A DNA stretch of 17,159 nucleotides from UBA668 sp031366885 (GTDB lineage Bacteria; Actinomycetota; Acidimicrobiia; Acidimicrobiales; Ilumatobacteraceae): positions 1 to 17,159 of the forward strand of contig JANLPB010000094.1 in the NCBI GenBank assembly GCA_031366885.1, given 5' to 3'. Of this stretch, positions 1-6,602 are shown one piece after another. Under the pieces are notes generated by a model, which saw nothing but the letters and a program-made list of their open reading frames with translations, was not told the origin of the DNA and searched no databases. Each line of letters begins with the position of its first letter. The first letter of the stretch is position 1. Position numbers and translations under genes: made by a program.

Positions 1-61
1 CACACCGGCAGCAGGCACCGCCGCGACGATAGGGCCTCCGGACAACTCGACGTCGTGCGAC
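1..61. other. Left-edge sequence, no supported gene
   Basis: These 61 bases lie beyond the stop codon of the nucleotidyltransferase. On the minus strand a GTG at 63-65 overlaps that stop as GTGA, the same junction style used by the neighbouring genes, and the frame stays open to the window edge. The resulting 21 residues look undistinguished. Another minus frame reads through a more protein-like stretch (SGGPIVAAVPAAGV) but has only a TTG as a possible start. A fourth gene of the operon may therefore begin here, but too little is visible to call it. Confidence 0.3.
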
Positions 62-1162
62 TCACCCGCCCCCTGAGGTGACTAAATAGCGGCCCACCGT
101 GACTCTCATGTGTTGCCAGCGAGTTCGGTTTCTGAAGCTCAGGCTGGCGCTCGACGGCCACGCCAGGCCTGTTGCGTATCGAACTCGATCAAGCACACCC
201 AACGCAGTCACCGTGGTGCGTCCTTCTTGGGCCCAGCCTTGTCTTGTCGCATTCCTGTAGCCCGCTAATGCGGTCGCCTGCACCGAGTGAGCTGAATCGC
301 CACTCGCCCACACGGCCAGCCCGTGAGCCATATCCAAATTTAGCTCGGACCACGTCGCCCGCACCGCTTCGGCCACCGCAAGTTCGACGCCGTCGACTAC
401 CGCGTCGGCCACGACGCTTGGCCAGTCAGCGCCGCTGACCAGTACTAGCTGCGCAACATCACGTTTCGCTCGCAAGCCTGAGCCACCGCCTAAGACTGCG
501 TGGCAGCAGGCGTGCAGTAGGCGACCCTCGGCCGACAGGCCGCTCACCGTTGCGCCGGCCAACGTGAACGGTGCACCTGACGCGGACCACAGTCGTTCGT
601 GCTCGATGCGCTCACCGAAGTAGCCGCCGGTGATGGCCAGGTGTAGGTCCAGCTCGCCGCCCGACGGTGCATACAGCACGATCGCCTTGCCGAAGCGTTG
701 CTCCCACCAGCCGCGCACGGGAGGTTCGGCCCGCACGAACCCGGCTGCGACCAACGCCGCAAGCGCGGCCTTGTAGTCGACACGTCGAATCAGCAGGTCC
801 GCATCACCGAATATCCGCTCGGCGGGGTCGGCATGATCGAGATGGGCGATCGCCACGCCCTTCAGCACCCGAACGTCAACGCCGGCGAAAGAGAGGGCAC
901 CACACGCAAGTGCCGCGGTCTCCTCGGCCAGCAGGCAGGTGCGCAGTGCGGCCAACAACGACTCGCGTGCCGCTGCAACAACGTCGTCGTCGCCGATCAC
1001 TGCGCCGGCCTCGATCGCCTCCCACAGCAGACCCTGCACCCGATGCTGCTCGGCGAGCGCGATCACACCCGCCGTCAGCGTCGGCGGCGCATCAACCGAA
1101 CGTGGCACACCGGGAAGGCCGTGCGCCACCGCCGCGCGCAGGACCGCGAGTGCGTCGCTCAT
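62..1162 (-). CDS. Nucleotidyltransferase family protein (PF14907-like), third gene of RRE/kinase/NTase triad
   Basis: The product is 366 residues and resembles the uncharacterised nucleotidyltransferase family often found beside PqqD-like and HprK-like genes. Visible motifs are LKG at residues 100-102, GDADLL at 119-124 (the metal-binding DxD pair of the fold) and ELDLH at 170-174 (a likely third acidic residue). There is no signal peptide or membrane segment, so it should be cytoplasmic. The ATG at 1160-1162 overlaps the stop of the kinase gene as ATGA. The reading frame stays open upstream to about 1801, but that part is Arg-rich shadow translation of the kinase gene and was discarded. Family knowledge suggests nucleotidyl transfer to a small molecule, peptide or protein; the substrate is unknown. 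The family call is firmer than any function. Confidence 0.8.
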   Translation of the reverse strand: MSDALAVLRAAVAHGLPGVPRSVDAPPTLTAGVIALAEQHRVQGLLWEAIEAGAVIGDDDVVAAARESLLAALRTCLLAEETAALACGALSFAGVDVRVLKGVAIAHLDHADPAERIFGDADLLIRRVDYKAALAALVAAGFVRAEPPVRGWWEQRFGKAIVLYAPSGGELDLHLAITGGYFGERIEHERLWSASGAPFTLAGATVSGLSAEGRLLHACCHAVLGGGSGLRAKRDVAQLVLVSGADWPSVVADAVVDGVELAVAEAVRATWSELNLDMAHGLAVWASGDSAHSVQATALAGYRNATRQGWAQEGRTTVTALGVLDRVRYATGLAWPSSASLSFRNRTRWQHMRVTVGRYLVTSGGG

Positions 1163-1956
1163 CGCACGAACTCCGCAAGGACGTCGACGGCGGCCGACGA
1201 ATCCTCGAAACTGACAATGACGACTTCGACCTCGCGCACCAAACGGTCGAGGCGGCGGAACATCGAGCGTTCCAGCCCATCGGTACCCAGGCTCAGCGAG
1301 GTCAGCCGCACCAGCGCGTCGGCGGCGCTCACCGTCGCAATTTCCACCGGCCCCGGTCTCCGGTGGACGAACGCCACCAGCCGCAGCGGTACCGCGTCGG
1401 CAAGTCGGCCTTGCTCGCTTGCTCGAAGTGGGTAGACCTCGCTGAAGGCATCCAGTGGGTTCACGGGAATCTCGATGCCGATCGACGCAGCACCGAAGGC
1501 TCGGAGGCCGATCGGTCTGTAGTAGGGGCGAACCATCCCATCTGCGCTCACGGCAGTCACCTCGTCGGCGAGGTAGCCGTGCCCACCAAGGACCGCGGCA
1601 GCGGTCAGCGTGGACTTGCCGGCGCCGCTGACCCCGGTCACGGCAACGGCGTGGCCGTTCACCTCGAACGCCCCGGCGTGCAGCACGGCGTGCGTGGCTG
1701 CGACGGAGGTGGCCGCGCAGCGATTGATGGACACGATCGAGTCGGCGAGCCCACCGGCAACGTCGGTAACGGCGGAACCGCCAGTGACCGAGACCTTCCA
1801 CAGATCGCCCTCGACCGACCAGACGATCTCGGTCGGCTCATCGTGCGCGGCTGGCCCGATGACATCGCCGAACAGATCCGTGAAGAGGGCGACGATGGGT
1901 TCGGGGGCGACCACTCGCACGCTGGTGTCGAGCACGCGCAGGACAATGGCGCTCAA
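1159..1956 (-). CDS. HprK-related kinase (HPr serine kinase-like P-loop protein)
   Basis: This 265-residue protein has a clear HprK-type P-loop, GVSGAGKST, at residues 108-116, followed by LADE at 129-132, where HprK-like proteins carry acidic residues of the active site. It lacks the N-terminal domain of classical HPr kinase/phosphorylase, so it belongs with the short HprK-related proteins. Those are found next to PqqD-like proteins and nucleotidyltransferases; some in lasso-peptide loci phosphorylate the peptide. The start chosen is TTG at 1954-1956, because it overlaps the stop of the PqqD-like gene as TTGA; in-frame GTG codons at residues 8 and 13 are alternatives. It sits in the middle of a three-gene coupled operon. 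The phosphoryl acceptor cannot be inferred, since no HPr or precursor peptide gene is visible. Confidence 0.82.
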   Translation of the reverse strand: MSAIVLRVLDTSVRVVAPEPIVALFTDLFGDVIGPAAHDEPTEIVWSVEGDLWKVSVTGGSAVTDVAGGLADSIVSINRCAATSVAATHAVLHAGAFEVNGHAVAVTGVSGAGKSTLTAAAVLGGHGYLADEVTAVSADGMVRPYYRPIGLRAFGAASIGIEIPVNPLDAFSEVYPLRASEQGRLADAVPLRLVAFVHRRPGPVEIATVSAADALVRLTSLSLGTDGLERSMFRRLDRLVREVEVVIVSFEDSSAAVDVLAEFVR

Positions 1957-2240
1957 CTGACCGTCTCCAGTAGGCCGCGCTGCACCAGGAGGGTCAGCGT
2001 GGAGTGCACCGTCGCTGCGTCGAGACCGAACTCGCCCAGCTCATCGAGCAACTGGGCCGCCGTGCGCCGGCCGTCGAGTGCTACCCACACCAACGCTGCT
2101 GCGCCCAGCAGGTCGAGCGCCTCGCCGCTCACCCGGCGCGCCAACACGCGATCGGGCCCCTGCCGCCACAGCACTTGCGGACAGCGGACGAACTCGTCTG
2201 GCATCGCGCCCGACGGGTGGTCAGCGGTGCCGTCGGTCAT
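1953..2240 (-). CDS. PqqD-like protein (RiPP recognition element)
   Basis: This 95-residue protein has the size and pattern of PqqD-family winged-helix domains: a short N-terminal strand region (VLWRQGPDRVLARRV), a small helix, then WVALDGRRT at residues 52-60, and a final segment ending LLVQRGLLE. PqqD-type domains bind leader peptides and deliver them to modifying enzymes. Here the downstream partners are an HprK-related kinase and a nucleotidyltransferase, both translationally coupled. The ATG at 2238-2240 is preferred; ATG at 2202-2204 (residue 13, MPDEF) is a reasonable alternative, and neither has a strong ribosome binding site. The frame stays open to 2327, but that extension would run into the divergent gene. 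This is the first gene of the triad. Confidence 0.78.
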   Translation of the reverse strand: MTDGTADHPSGAMPDEFVRCPQVLWRQGPDRVLARRVSGEALDLLGAAALVWVALDGRRTAAQLLDELGEFGLDAATVHSTLTLLVQRGLLETVS

Positions 2241-2317
2241 TGCGCCAGTCTCGCTGCTGCGGCGACCGCAACCCAACACGGCAACCCAACACGGTGACGG
2301 CTGGCTGACAGAATGCG
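2241..2317. promoter_or_regulatory. Divergent intergenic region between PqqD-like gene and membrane protein gene
   Basis: These 77 bases must carry the promoters for the minus-strand triad and for the plus-strand membrane protein. I could not find a convincing -35/-10 pair in either direction. The notable content is a perfect tandem duplication of 13 bases in the middle. A regulator binding there could control both directions, but this is inference. Confidence 0.4.
2268..2293. repeat. Perfect 13-base tandem repeat (gcaacccaacacg x2)
   Basis: The unit gcaacccaacacg occurs at 2268-2280 and again at 2281-2293 without mismatch, and both copies are followed by g. The spacing of 13 bases is between one and one and a half helical turns. 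It is outside all called genes and midway between two divergent starts, so a duplicated operator half or a replication-slippage product are both possible. Confidence 0.85.
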
Positions 2318-3010
2318 ATGGTGCCACCCGAACTGCGCCCCTTCGAGATCCGTGCGTGGGGGTTGCTGGCCGGTGTCACGATCGTCAAGCTCGGCTGGCG
2401 CCCGTCGGGCTTGCACGAGCGTGATCGGTGGTGGGCGATCGTGGCCATCATCGTGGTCGCGGTGATCGTCGCCGAGGCGCTGCGCCGCCTGCGGCCACTC
2501 CTGCCCACACCGGGGACGGTGCCGCTTCTGATCTGCGCCGCAGCCGCGACTATCTACCTGTGTGTGCCCGAGACCACCAATCAGATGCCGATGGTCGGGG
2601 CGGTGGTCACCCTTGTCACGCTCGCCGAGCTGCGCAGCCGTCGCCAGCTCCACATCGGGATTCACGGACTGACGGCTGGCATCGTGCTCTGGTCCGGCAT
2701 CTACGGCGCCACCGGCCGCCAGAGCGCACTGGTCGGCGCACTGTTCTCGATGTGGCCGATCGTGATCGTTGCGTTGACGGCGCTGCTGGTGCCAAGGCTG
2801 GCGCACGTTGCCGAACCCGTTCGCTGGCTGGTGGCCGCGCTAGGCGTGGCCGCCGCGGTAACGGTGGCACGCACCGGCGCATTAAAGCCAACCATCCGGC
2901 CGGCCGTGGTCGCCGTACTGGTGTTGGGCGGCCTCTCACTGGCCGCCGCGGTCGCTATTGCGGTGCTGGCCCCGCCGAGCCCGCAAGCTTCCGATACGTC
3001 GCCAACGTGA
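2318..3010 (+). CDS. Unrecognised multi-pass membrane protein
   Basis: This 230-residue protein is strongly hydrophobic, with about seven membrane segments (roughly residues 12-27, 38-55, 67-83, 115-131, 137-158, 168-184 and 194-217, with a weaker one near 90-104). It ends in a short polar tail rich in Ser, Pro and Thr. I do not recognise the family and see no catalytic motif. The ATG at 2318 is the first good start; no clear ribosome binding site precedes it. It is divergent from the PqqD/kinase/nucleotidyltransferase unit and its last 56 bases overlap the 3' end of the convergent glycosyltransferase gene. A role in the polysaccharide locus or as a membrane partner of the triad are both guesses. 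Confidence 0.72.
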   Translation: MVPPELRPFEIRAWGLLAGVTIVKLGWRPSGLHERDRWWAIVAIIVVAVIVAEALRRLRPLLPTPGTVPLLICAAAATIYLCVPETTNQMPMVGAVVTLVTLAELRSRRQLHIGIHGLTAGIVLWSGIYGATGRQSALVGALFSMWPIVIVALTALLVPRLAHVAEPVRWLVAALGVAAAVTVARTGALKPTIRPAVVAVLVLGGLSLAAAVAIAVLAPPSPQASDTSPT

Positions 3011-4148
3011 TGTCGATCAAGCGGCGCTGGTCGAACAATTTTCGGGCCATCAGCGTGATCTGACGACGGTCGAACTCGTCGCTTGCGCACACGGCTGCGA
3101 CGGCCGCGGCCAACGCCGCGCTGTCTCGAACTGGCACCAACACGCCGGTTGCCCCATCTGCCACCACCTGGCGGTTGCCGCGGATGTCGGTGGCCACGGT
3201 TGGCAGACCCATCGCCGCCGCCTCCATGGCCGCGCGTGGAAAACCCTCCCGCCAGCTGGCCGTCACGAAGATGTCCATCGCGGCGTAGCACTCGGGCATG
3301 TCTGTGCGCTGGCCCGCAAACACCACACCGTCGGCAGCGGCTTGCGAGATCGCTGCTGGCGAAATCGCGTCGGCCTTGTCCGAGTCGGCGGGCCCGATGA
3401 TCACGAACCGCGCTGGCGAACCGGAGGAGCGGAGCATGTGGGCGGCCTCCAAAACCTCGCCGATTCCCTTCTCGCGCACCAATCGCCCGACCACACCGCA
3501 CACGACCTCGCCGTGAGCAATTCCCCAGTCGTCGCGCAGTTGCTCGCGCGTTCCGTCCGGCACGGCGTCGGGCGAGAAGCGCTGCAGATCGATGCCGTTG
3601 CCCAACCAGGTGACTCTGGCCGAAGGCACCCTCAGGACGTTCACCAAGGTCTCCACATCCTCGGGGCTCTGCACCAACTCGGCATCACTGAAGGCGGCCG
3701 CGATTCGCTCCGCCGAATACACCGGCCACCGTCGCCGCCGACGATCGGTGGGCTGTGCGTAGAGACCGTGTTGAGTGTTGACGACCAACGGCACACGCGT
3801 GAGCCAGCCAGCGATGCGCCCGAGGATGCCCGGCTTGGGATTGTGAGTGTGCAAAATGTCGGGTCTCACGCGCCGTAGCAGCCCAATCAGCTGCCAAAAC
3901 GCGCGCACGTCGTGCAACGGATTGTTGCTGCGTGTGAACGCCGGCACCGGCACGTGCGCGATGCCCATCTCCGCCAGATTGGCGACGTGCGCGCCAGCGG
4001 CGGACATGCCGATGACCTCGTAGCCTGCGTCGGCGAAGGCGCAAAGCTGCGGACCCAACAGCCAGTCCAGGCTCATGTCGGTGGTGGTGAGGTGGACAAG
4101 CCGCGGCCGGGACGGGTCCTTGGGAGGCAGGTCGACGGCCAGCGTCAC
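2955..4148 (-). CDS. GT4-family glycosyltransferase (CapM/PglA-like)
   Basis: This 397-residue GT-B fold enzyme has the layout of family GT4: an N-terminal acceptor domain containing HTHNPKPGILGR (residues 100-111) and NTQHGLY (124-130), and a C-terminal donor domain with WREGFPRAAMEAAAMGLP (about 299-316), the E-x7-E donor-binding motif. The HTHxPK and HG elements recall CapM/PglA-type enzymes that add a hexose or HexNAc to a lipid-linked sugar. The GTG at 4146-4148 overlaps the deacetylase stop as GTGA and was chosen over an upstream open stretch to 4274. It is the last gene of the six-gene run starting at 9586, and its 3' end overlaps the convergent membrane protein gene. Donor and acceptor sugars are not determined by the sequence. 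Confidence 0.9.
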   Translation of the reverse strand: MTLAVDLPPKDPSRPRLVHLTTTDMSLDWLLGPQLCAFADAGYEVIGMSAAGAHVANLAEMGIAHVPVPAFTRSNNPLHDVRAFWQLIGLLRRVRPDILHTHNPKPGILGRIAGWLTRVPLVVNTQHGLYAQPTDRRRRRWPVYSAERIAAAFSDAELVQSPEDVETLVNVLRVPSARVTWLGNGIDLQRFSPDAVPDGTREQLRDDWGIAHGEVVCGVVGRLVREKGIGEVLEAAHMLRSSGSPARFVIIGPADSDKADAISPAAISQAAADGVVFAGQRTDMPECYAAMDIFVTASWREGFPRAAMEAAAMGLPTVATDIRGNRQVVADGATGVLVPVRDSAALAAAVAAVCASDEFDRRQITLMARKLFDQRRLIDITLATYRKLAGSAGPAPQ

Positions 4149-4957
4149 CGCGTGTCGCCCCGGTACTTCACGCGCGCCGCAAGTGCGCGCAGCTGACCCT
4201 CCAGGCGCATTCCTCCTGCGGCCTTGGCGGCGAAGAAGTCGGGTGTGTCGCCGCGCTGAATCGGGGTCCGCCACAGGCGGTGAACGTCAGCATGGCCCGG
4301 CCTGTTGACGCGGCTACCGGCCAGCGCTGCCGACTGGAAGCGACGGCGCACGGCCACCTCGGCGGCGGGGGAGCCGGGTACGGCCTTGGGGTAGGCGAAG
4401 TGTGCTGGAGGCAGACCCAGGTTCTGGCCGATGAGATCAATGGAGCGGTCGAGGTCGTCGAGCACTGACGCTTCGTCGCGTCTGTCCAGTAGCCAATGCG
4501 AGTGGGTGTGCGAGCCAACGGTGACCAGGCCGGTGCTGAGTGCATCGCGCAATGCCGCCCACGAGGTCGGTGACGCTCCCCACGGAAATGGACTGCTCTC
4601 GTCGATGAACTGCGTCGCCGCGTACAGCGTTGCGGGCACGCCATGGCGGACCAACGCAGGCACCACCACATCGGTGAAATCGTCGGTGCCGTCGTCGAAG
4701 GTCAGCACTACGCCCGAAGTCGGCTGCCCGCTAGCGAGTGCAGTGACGGCGGAATCCAGCGGGAGCACATCGTGGCGCTGCGCGAGAAGGTCGAGCTGGG
4801 CCTCGAACGTCTCCAGGTCCAGATCCACCTCGCTGTCCGAACCGCCACCCACCCGGTGATAGATCAGCACCACCACACCATCGGCCGTTGGCAGCACGCG
4901 GTCACTGACCACCGACAGCTGCTTGACCAAGTGCTTCAAAAAAGGGCCGCCGCTCAT
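4145..4957 (-). CDS. Polysaccharide deacetylase (NodB homology, CE4)
   Basis: The 270-residue product carries the NodB motifs in order: TFDDGTDDF at residues 86-94 (catalytic and metal Asp), GSHTHSH at 148-154 (metal-binding His pair) and FAYPK at 187-191 in the motif-3 position. YHRV at 33-36 is typical of the N-terminal side of this family. Such enzymes remove N-acetyl (or O-acetyl) groups from polysaccharides. There is no evident signal peptide, so action on a lipid-linked intermediate in the cytoplasm or a non-classical location is possible. The ATG at 4955-4957 overlaps the phosphatase stop as ATGA; an in-frame ATG upstream at 4984 would place the start inside the phosphatase gene and is less likely. 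All key metal ligands appear to be present. Confidence 0.9.
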   Translation of the reverse strand: MSGGPFLKHLVKQLSVVSDRVLPTADGVVVLIYHRVGGGSDSEVDLDLETFEAQLDLLAQRHDVLPLDSAVTALASGQPTSGVVLTFDDGTDDFTDVVVPALVRHGVPATLYAATQFIDESSPFPWGASPTSWAALRDALSTGLVTVGSHTHSHWLLDRRDEASVLDDLDRSIDLIGQNLGLPPAHFAYPKAVPGSPAAEVAVRRRFQSAALAGSRVNRPGHADVHRLWRTPIQRGDTPDFFAAKAAGGMRLEGQLRALAARVKYRGDTR

Positions 4958-5499
4958 GTGAGGACCACGGCGAGACGCCGGCACATCTGGTCGATGCCGT
5001 CGAACGTGGCCCGCCAGGACGAGGCTGGTTGCGCGCTCGGGTCCGGCACCTCCAGCACCGTCGGGTCCGTCATGTACGCAAAACCGGCGGGCCTACCTTC
5101 GCTGACCATCGTCAACCATTCGCGCAGCGGCGCGCCGCTGCGGGCGCCGACGGCTTCGCCCCGCTGCACCAGCTCGGGCAGTGTGAACGTGCGTGCGAAC
5201 GAGCCCTCCCACTGGCCGCCGACGAAGACTACGTTCTGCACCTCGGCCGTGATGACAAGATCGGCGGTCGACATCAACGAGTCGTCGATGACACAACTGC
5301 GGTGATCAGCGACGTCGATTCCGCGACCGGCCAGCAGCGTGCGCGCCGAGTCGGTGACGGGAAGGTCGCGGTCGGCCATGCCGGCGGTGGACACCCTCGT
5401 ATCCAACCCGGCGTCGGCCAGATAACTGCCGAGCAACGCGCCGATGATGACCGAGCGAGTTCGGTTGTGGGTACACATTGCGACGACATGCAGGCTCAT
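4954..5499 (-). CDS. Low-molecular-weight protein tyrosine phosphatase
   Basis: This 181-residue protein begins with a short strand and the phosphatase loop CTHNRTRS at residues 9-16, matching C-x5-R-S with C9 as nucleophile and R15 binding phosphate. DP at 153-154 is the likely general-acid loop. The loop differs from the common CxGNxCRS form by having His at the usual Gly and Thr at the usual Cys. In polysaccharide loci such enzymes dephosphorylate the BY-kinase tyrosine tail (as Wzb does for Wzc), and a BY-kinase is encoded three genes upstream in the same run. The ATG at 5497-5499 overlaps the preceding stop as ATGA; the open frame further upstream to 5559 is rejected. Confidence 0.9.
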   Translation of the reverse strand: MSLHVVAMCTHNRTRSVIIGALLGSYLADAGLDTRVSTAGMADRDLPVTDSARTLLAGRGIDVADHRSCVIDDSLMSTADLVITAEVQNVVFVGGQWEGSFARTFTLPELVQRGEAVGARSGAPLREWLTMVSEGRPAGFAYMTDPTVLEVPDPSAQPASSWRATFDGIDQMCRRLAVVLT

Positions 5500-6602
5500 G
5501 TTGCGGCCACCTGCGAGTACAGCGCGACGTGTGCATCGACCACGTCGTCCAATGTCCATCCACTGCCCTGGTGGCGTGCAGCCTCACCCATCTTGCGGCG
5601 CAGAACGGGGTCGCCCGCCACTTCTGCGAGAGCGCGGCCGAGAGCCTGCGCGTCGCCCGGGGGGACGACCCGACCGACGGCGGGGTTGACCAGCTCCGGC
5701 ACCCGGCCCACTGAGGTCGCGACGACCGGCTTACCCAACGCCAACGCCTCCAGTACGACCAGCGGCTGCCCCTCATAGTCGCTGGCCACCACCAACATGT
5801 CGCCCGCCGCAATTTCGTGCAGCGCGTCGCCGGATGGGGCGACAAAGTCGACGCTATCCGCGAGGCCGAGCTGCTGCGCCAACCCCCGATGCCGTTCGAG
5901 GTCTGGCCCGGCGCCGACGGCCACTAGCCGCAGTGGCGCGCCGAGGCTGCGAGCAACCTGCACGGCGCGCAGGAGATTCGGGTAGTTCTTCACGTCGCGA
6001 TGGCTGGCGACTGCGACCGCCGTGACGAGCTGAGCCGGGCCGGTCCTCACGATTGATGCCTCGGCGGCGGCTCCAATGGCGGCGGGATCGATGCCGTGGG
6101 GAAGCACCACCGCACGTCGCGCCGAACGCCGGGGCAACGAGGCTGCGACCACGGCCGAGACCGCAACGACCTTCGCATCACGACGCGCCGTCAATCGCCA
6201 CAGCAGCCGGGTGGGCGCACGCAACGTGGCGAACGGAGTATGCGAGGTGGTGACCACGTGGCGCCGACCACGAGCGAGCCGAACGACGATCGATGGCAGT
6301 GGGCCGTGCACATGCACCACACGAAACTCGGTGCTCACGGCGAGCCGCAGCAGCAGCCGTGCCGCCCGCAACCCGATGCGATCCGTGCCACCGAGACGGT
6401 GCACGATGATGCCCGCATCGAGCAGCACAGAGATCAGTTGGTCGCGCGCGTCGTTGACCACGGCCACCTCCACCGGCACGCCGCGCCGCACCATGGTCAC
6501 CGCGAGGTCCACGACAACCCGCTCGAGCCCGCCGATATCCAGTCCCTTGGTGATCAGCATTACGGGCCGCAGGACGACGGTGTCAGCGTTCGTCTCAGCC
6601 AC
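5496..6602 (-). CDS. GT4-family glycosyltransferase
   Basis: The 368-residue product is a GT-B glycosyltransferase. The N-terminal domain opens with ITKGLDIGGLERVV (residues 17-30), the glycine-rich loop typical of GT4, and has HVHGP at 97-101. The C-terminal domain has LPHGID and SDYEGQPLVVLEALALGKP with the donor-binding Glu pair (E277 and E285). There is no membrane segment; it would work at the inner face of the membrane on a lipid-linked glycan. The start is GTG at 6600-6602, giving an 8-base overlap with the upstream membrane protein gene. It is more distant from CapM/PglA than the other glycosyltransferase in this run. Sugar specificity is unknown. Confidence 0.9.
   Translation of the reverse strand: MAETNADTVVLRPVMLITKGLDIGGLERVVVDLAVTMVRRGVPVEVAVVNDARDQLISVLLDAGIIVHRLGGTDRIGLRAARLLLRLAVSTEFRVVHVHGPLPSIVVRLARGRRHVVTTSHTPFATLRAPTRLLWRLTARRDAKVVAVSAVVAASLPRRSARRAVVLPHGIDPAAIGAAAEASIVRTGPAQLVTAVAVASHRDVKNYPNLLRAVQVARSLGAPLRLVAVGAGPDLERHRGLAQQLGLADSVDFVAPSGDALHEIAAGDMLVVASDYEGQPLVVLEALALGKPVVATSVGRVPELVNPAVGRVVPPGDAQALGRALAEVAGDPVLRRKMGEAARHQGSGWTLDDVVDAHVALYSQVAAT

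Noticed and set aside
1163..1801. Open minus-strand frame extending the nucleotidyltransferase upstream by 213 codons
   Set aside because: The extension is Arg-rich, lies out of frame inside the HprK-related kinase gene, and the ATGA overlap at 1159-1162 marks the real start.
2241..2317. Search for a precursor peptide gene next to the PqqD-like gene
   Set aside because: No ORF with a start and more than a handful of codons exists in the gap on either strand outside the neighbouring genes.
667..2424. Long plus-strand open frame of 585 codons
   Set aside because: Composition is Arg/Pro/Gln-rich with no domain pattern, and it is antisense to three genes with clear motifs. It is a GC-bias shadow.
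4149..4274. Upstream extension of the CapM/PglA-like glycosyltransferase
   Set aside because: The extra 42 residues are basic and unlike the family N-terminus, and overlap the deacetylase C-terminus. The GTGA junction at 4145-4148 is a better start.
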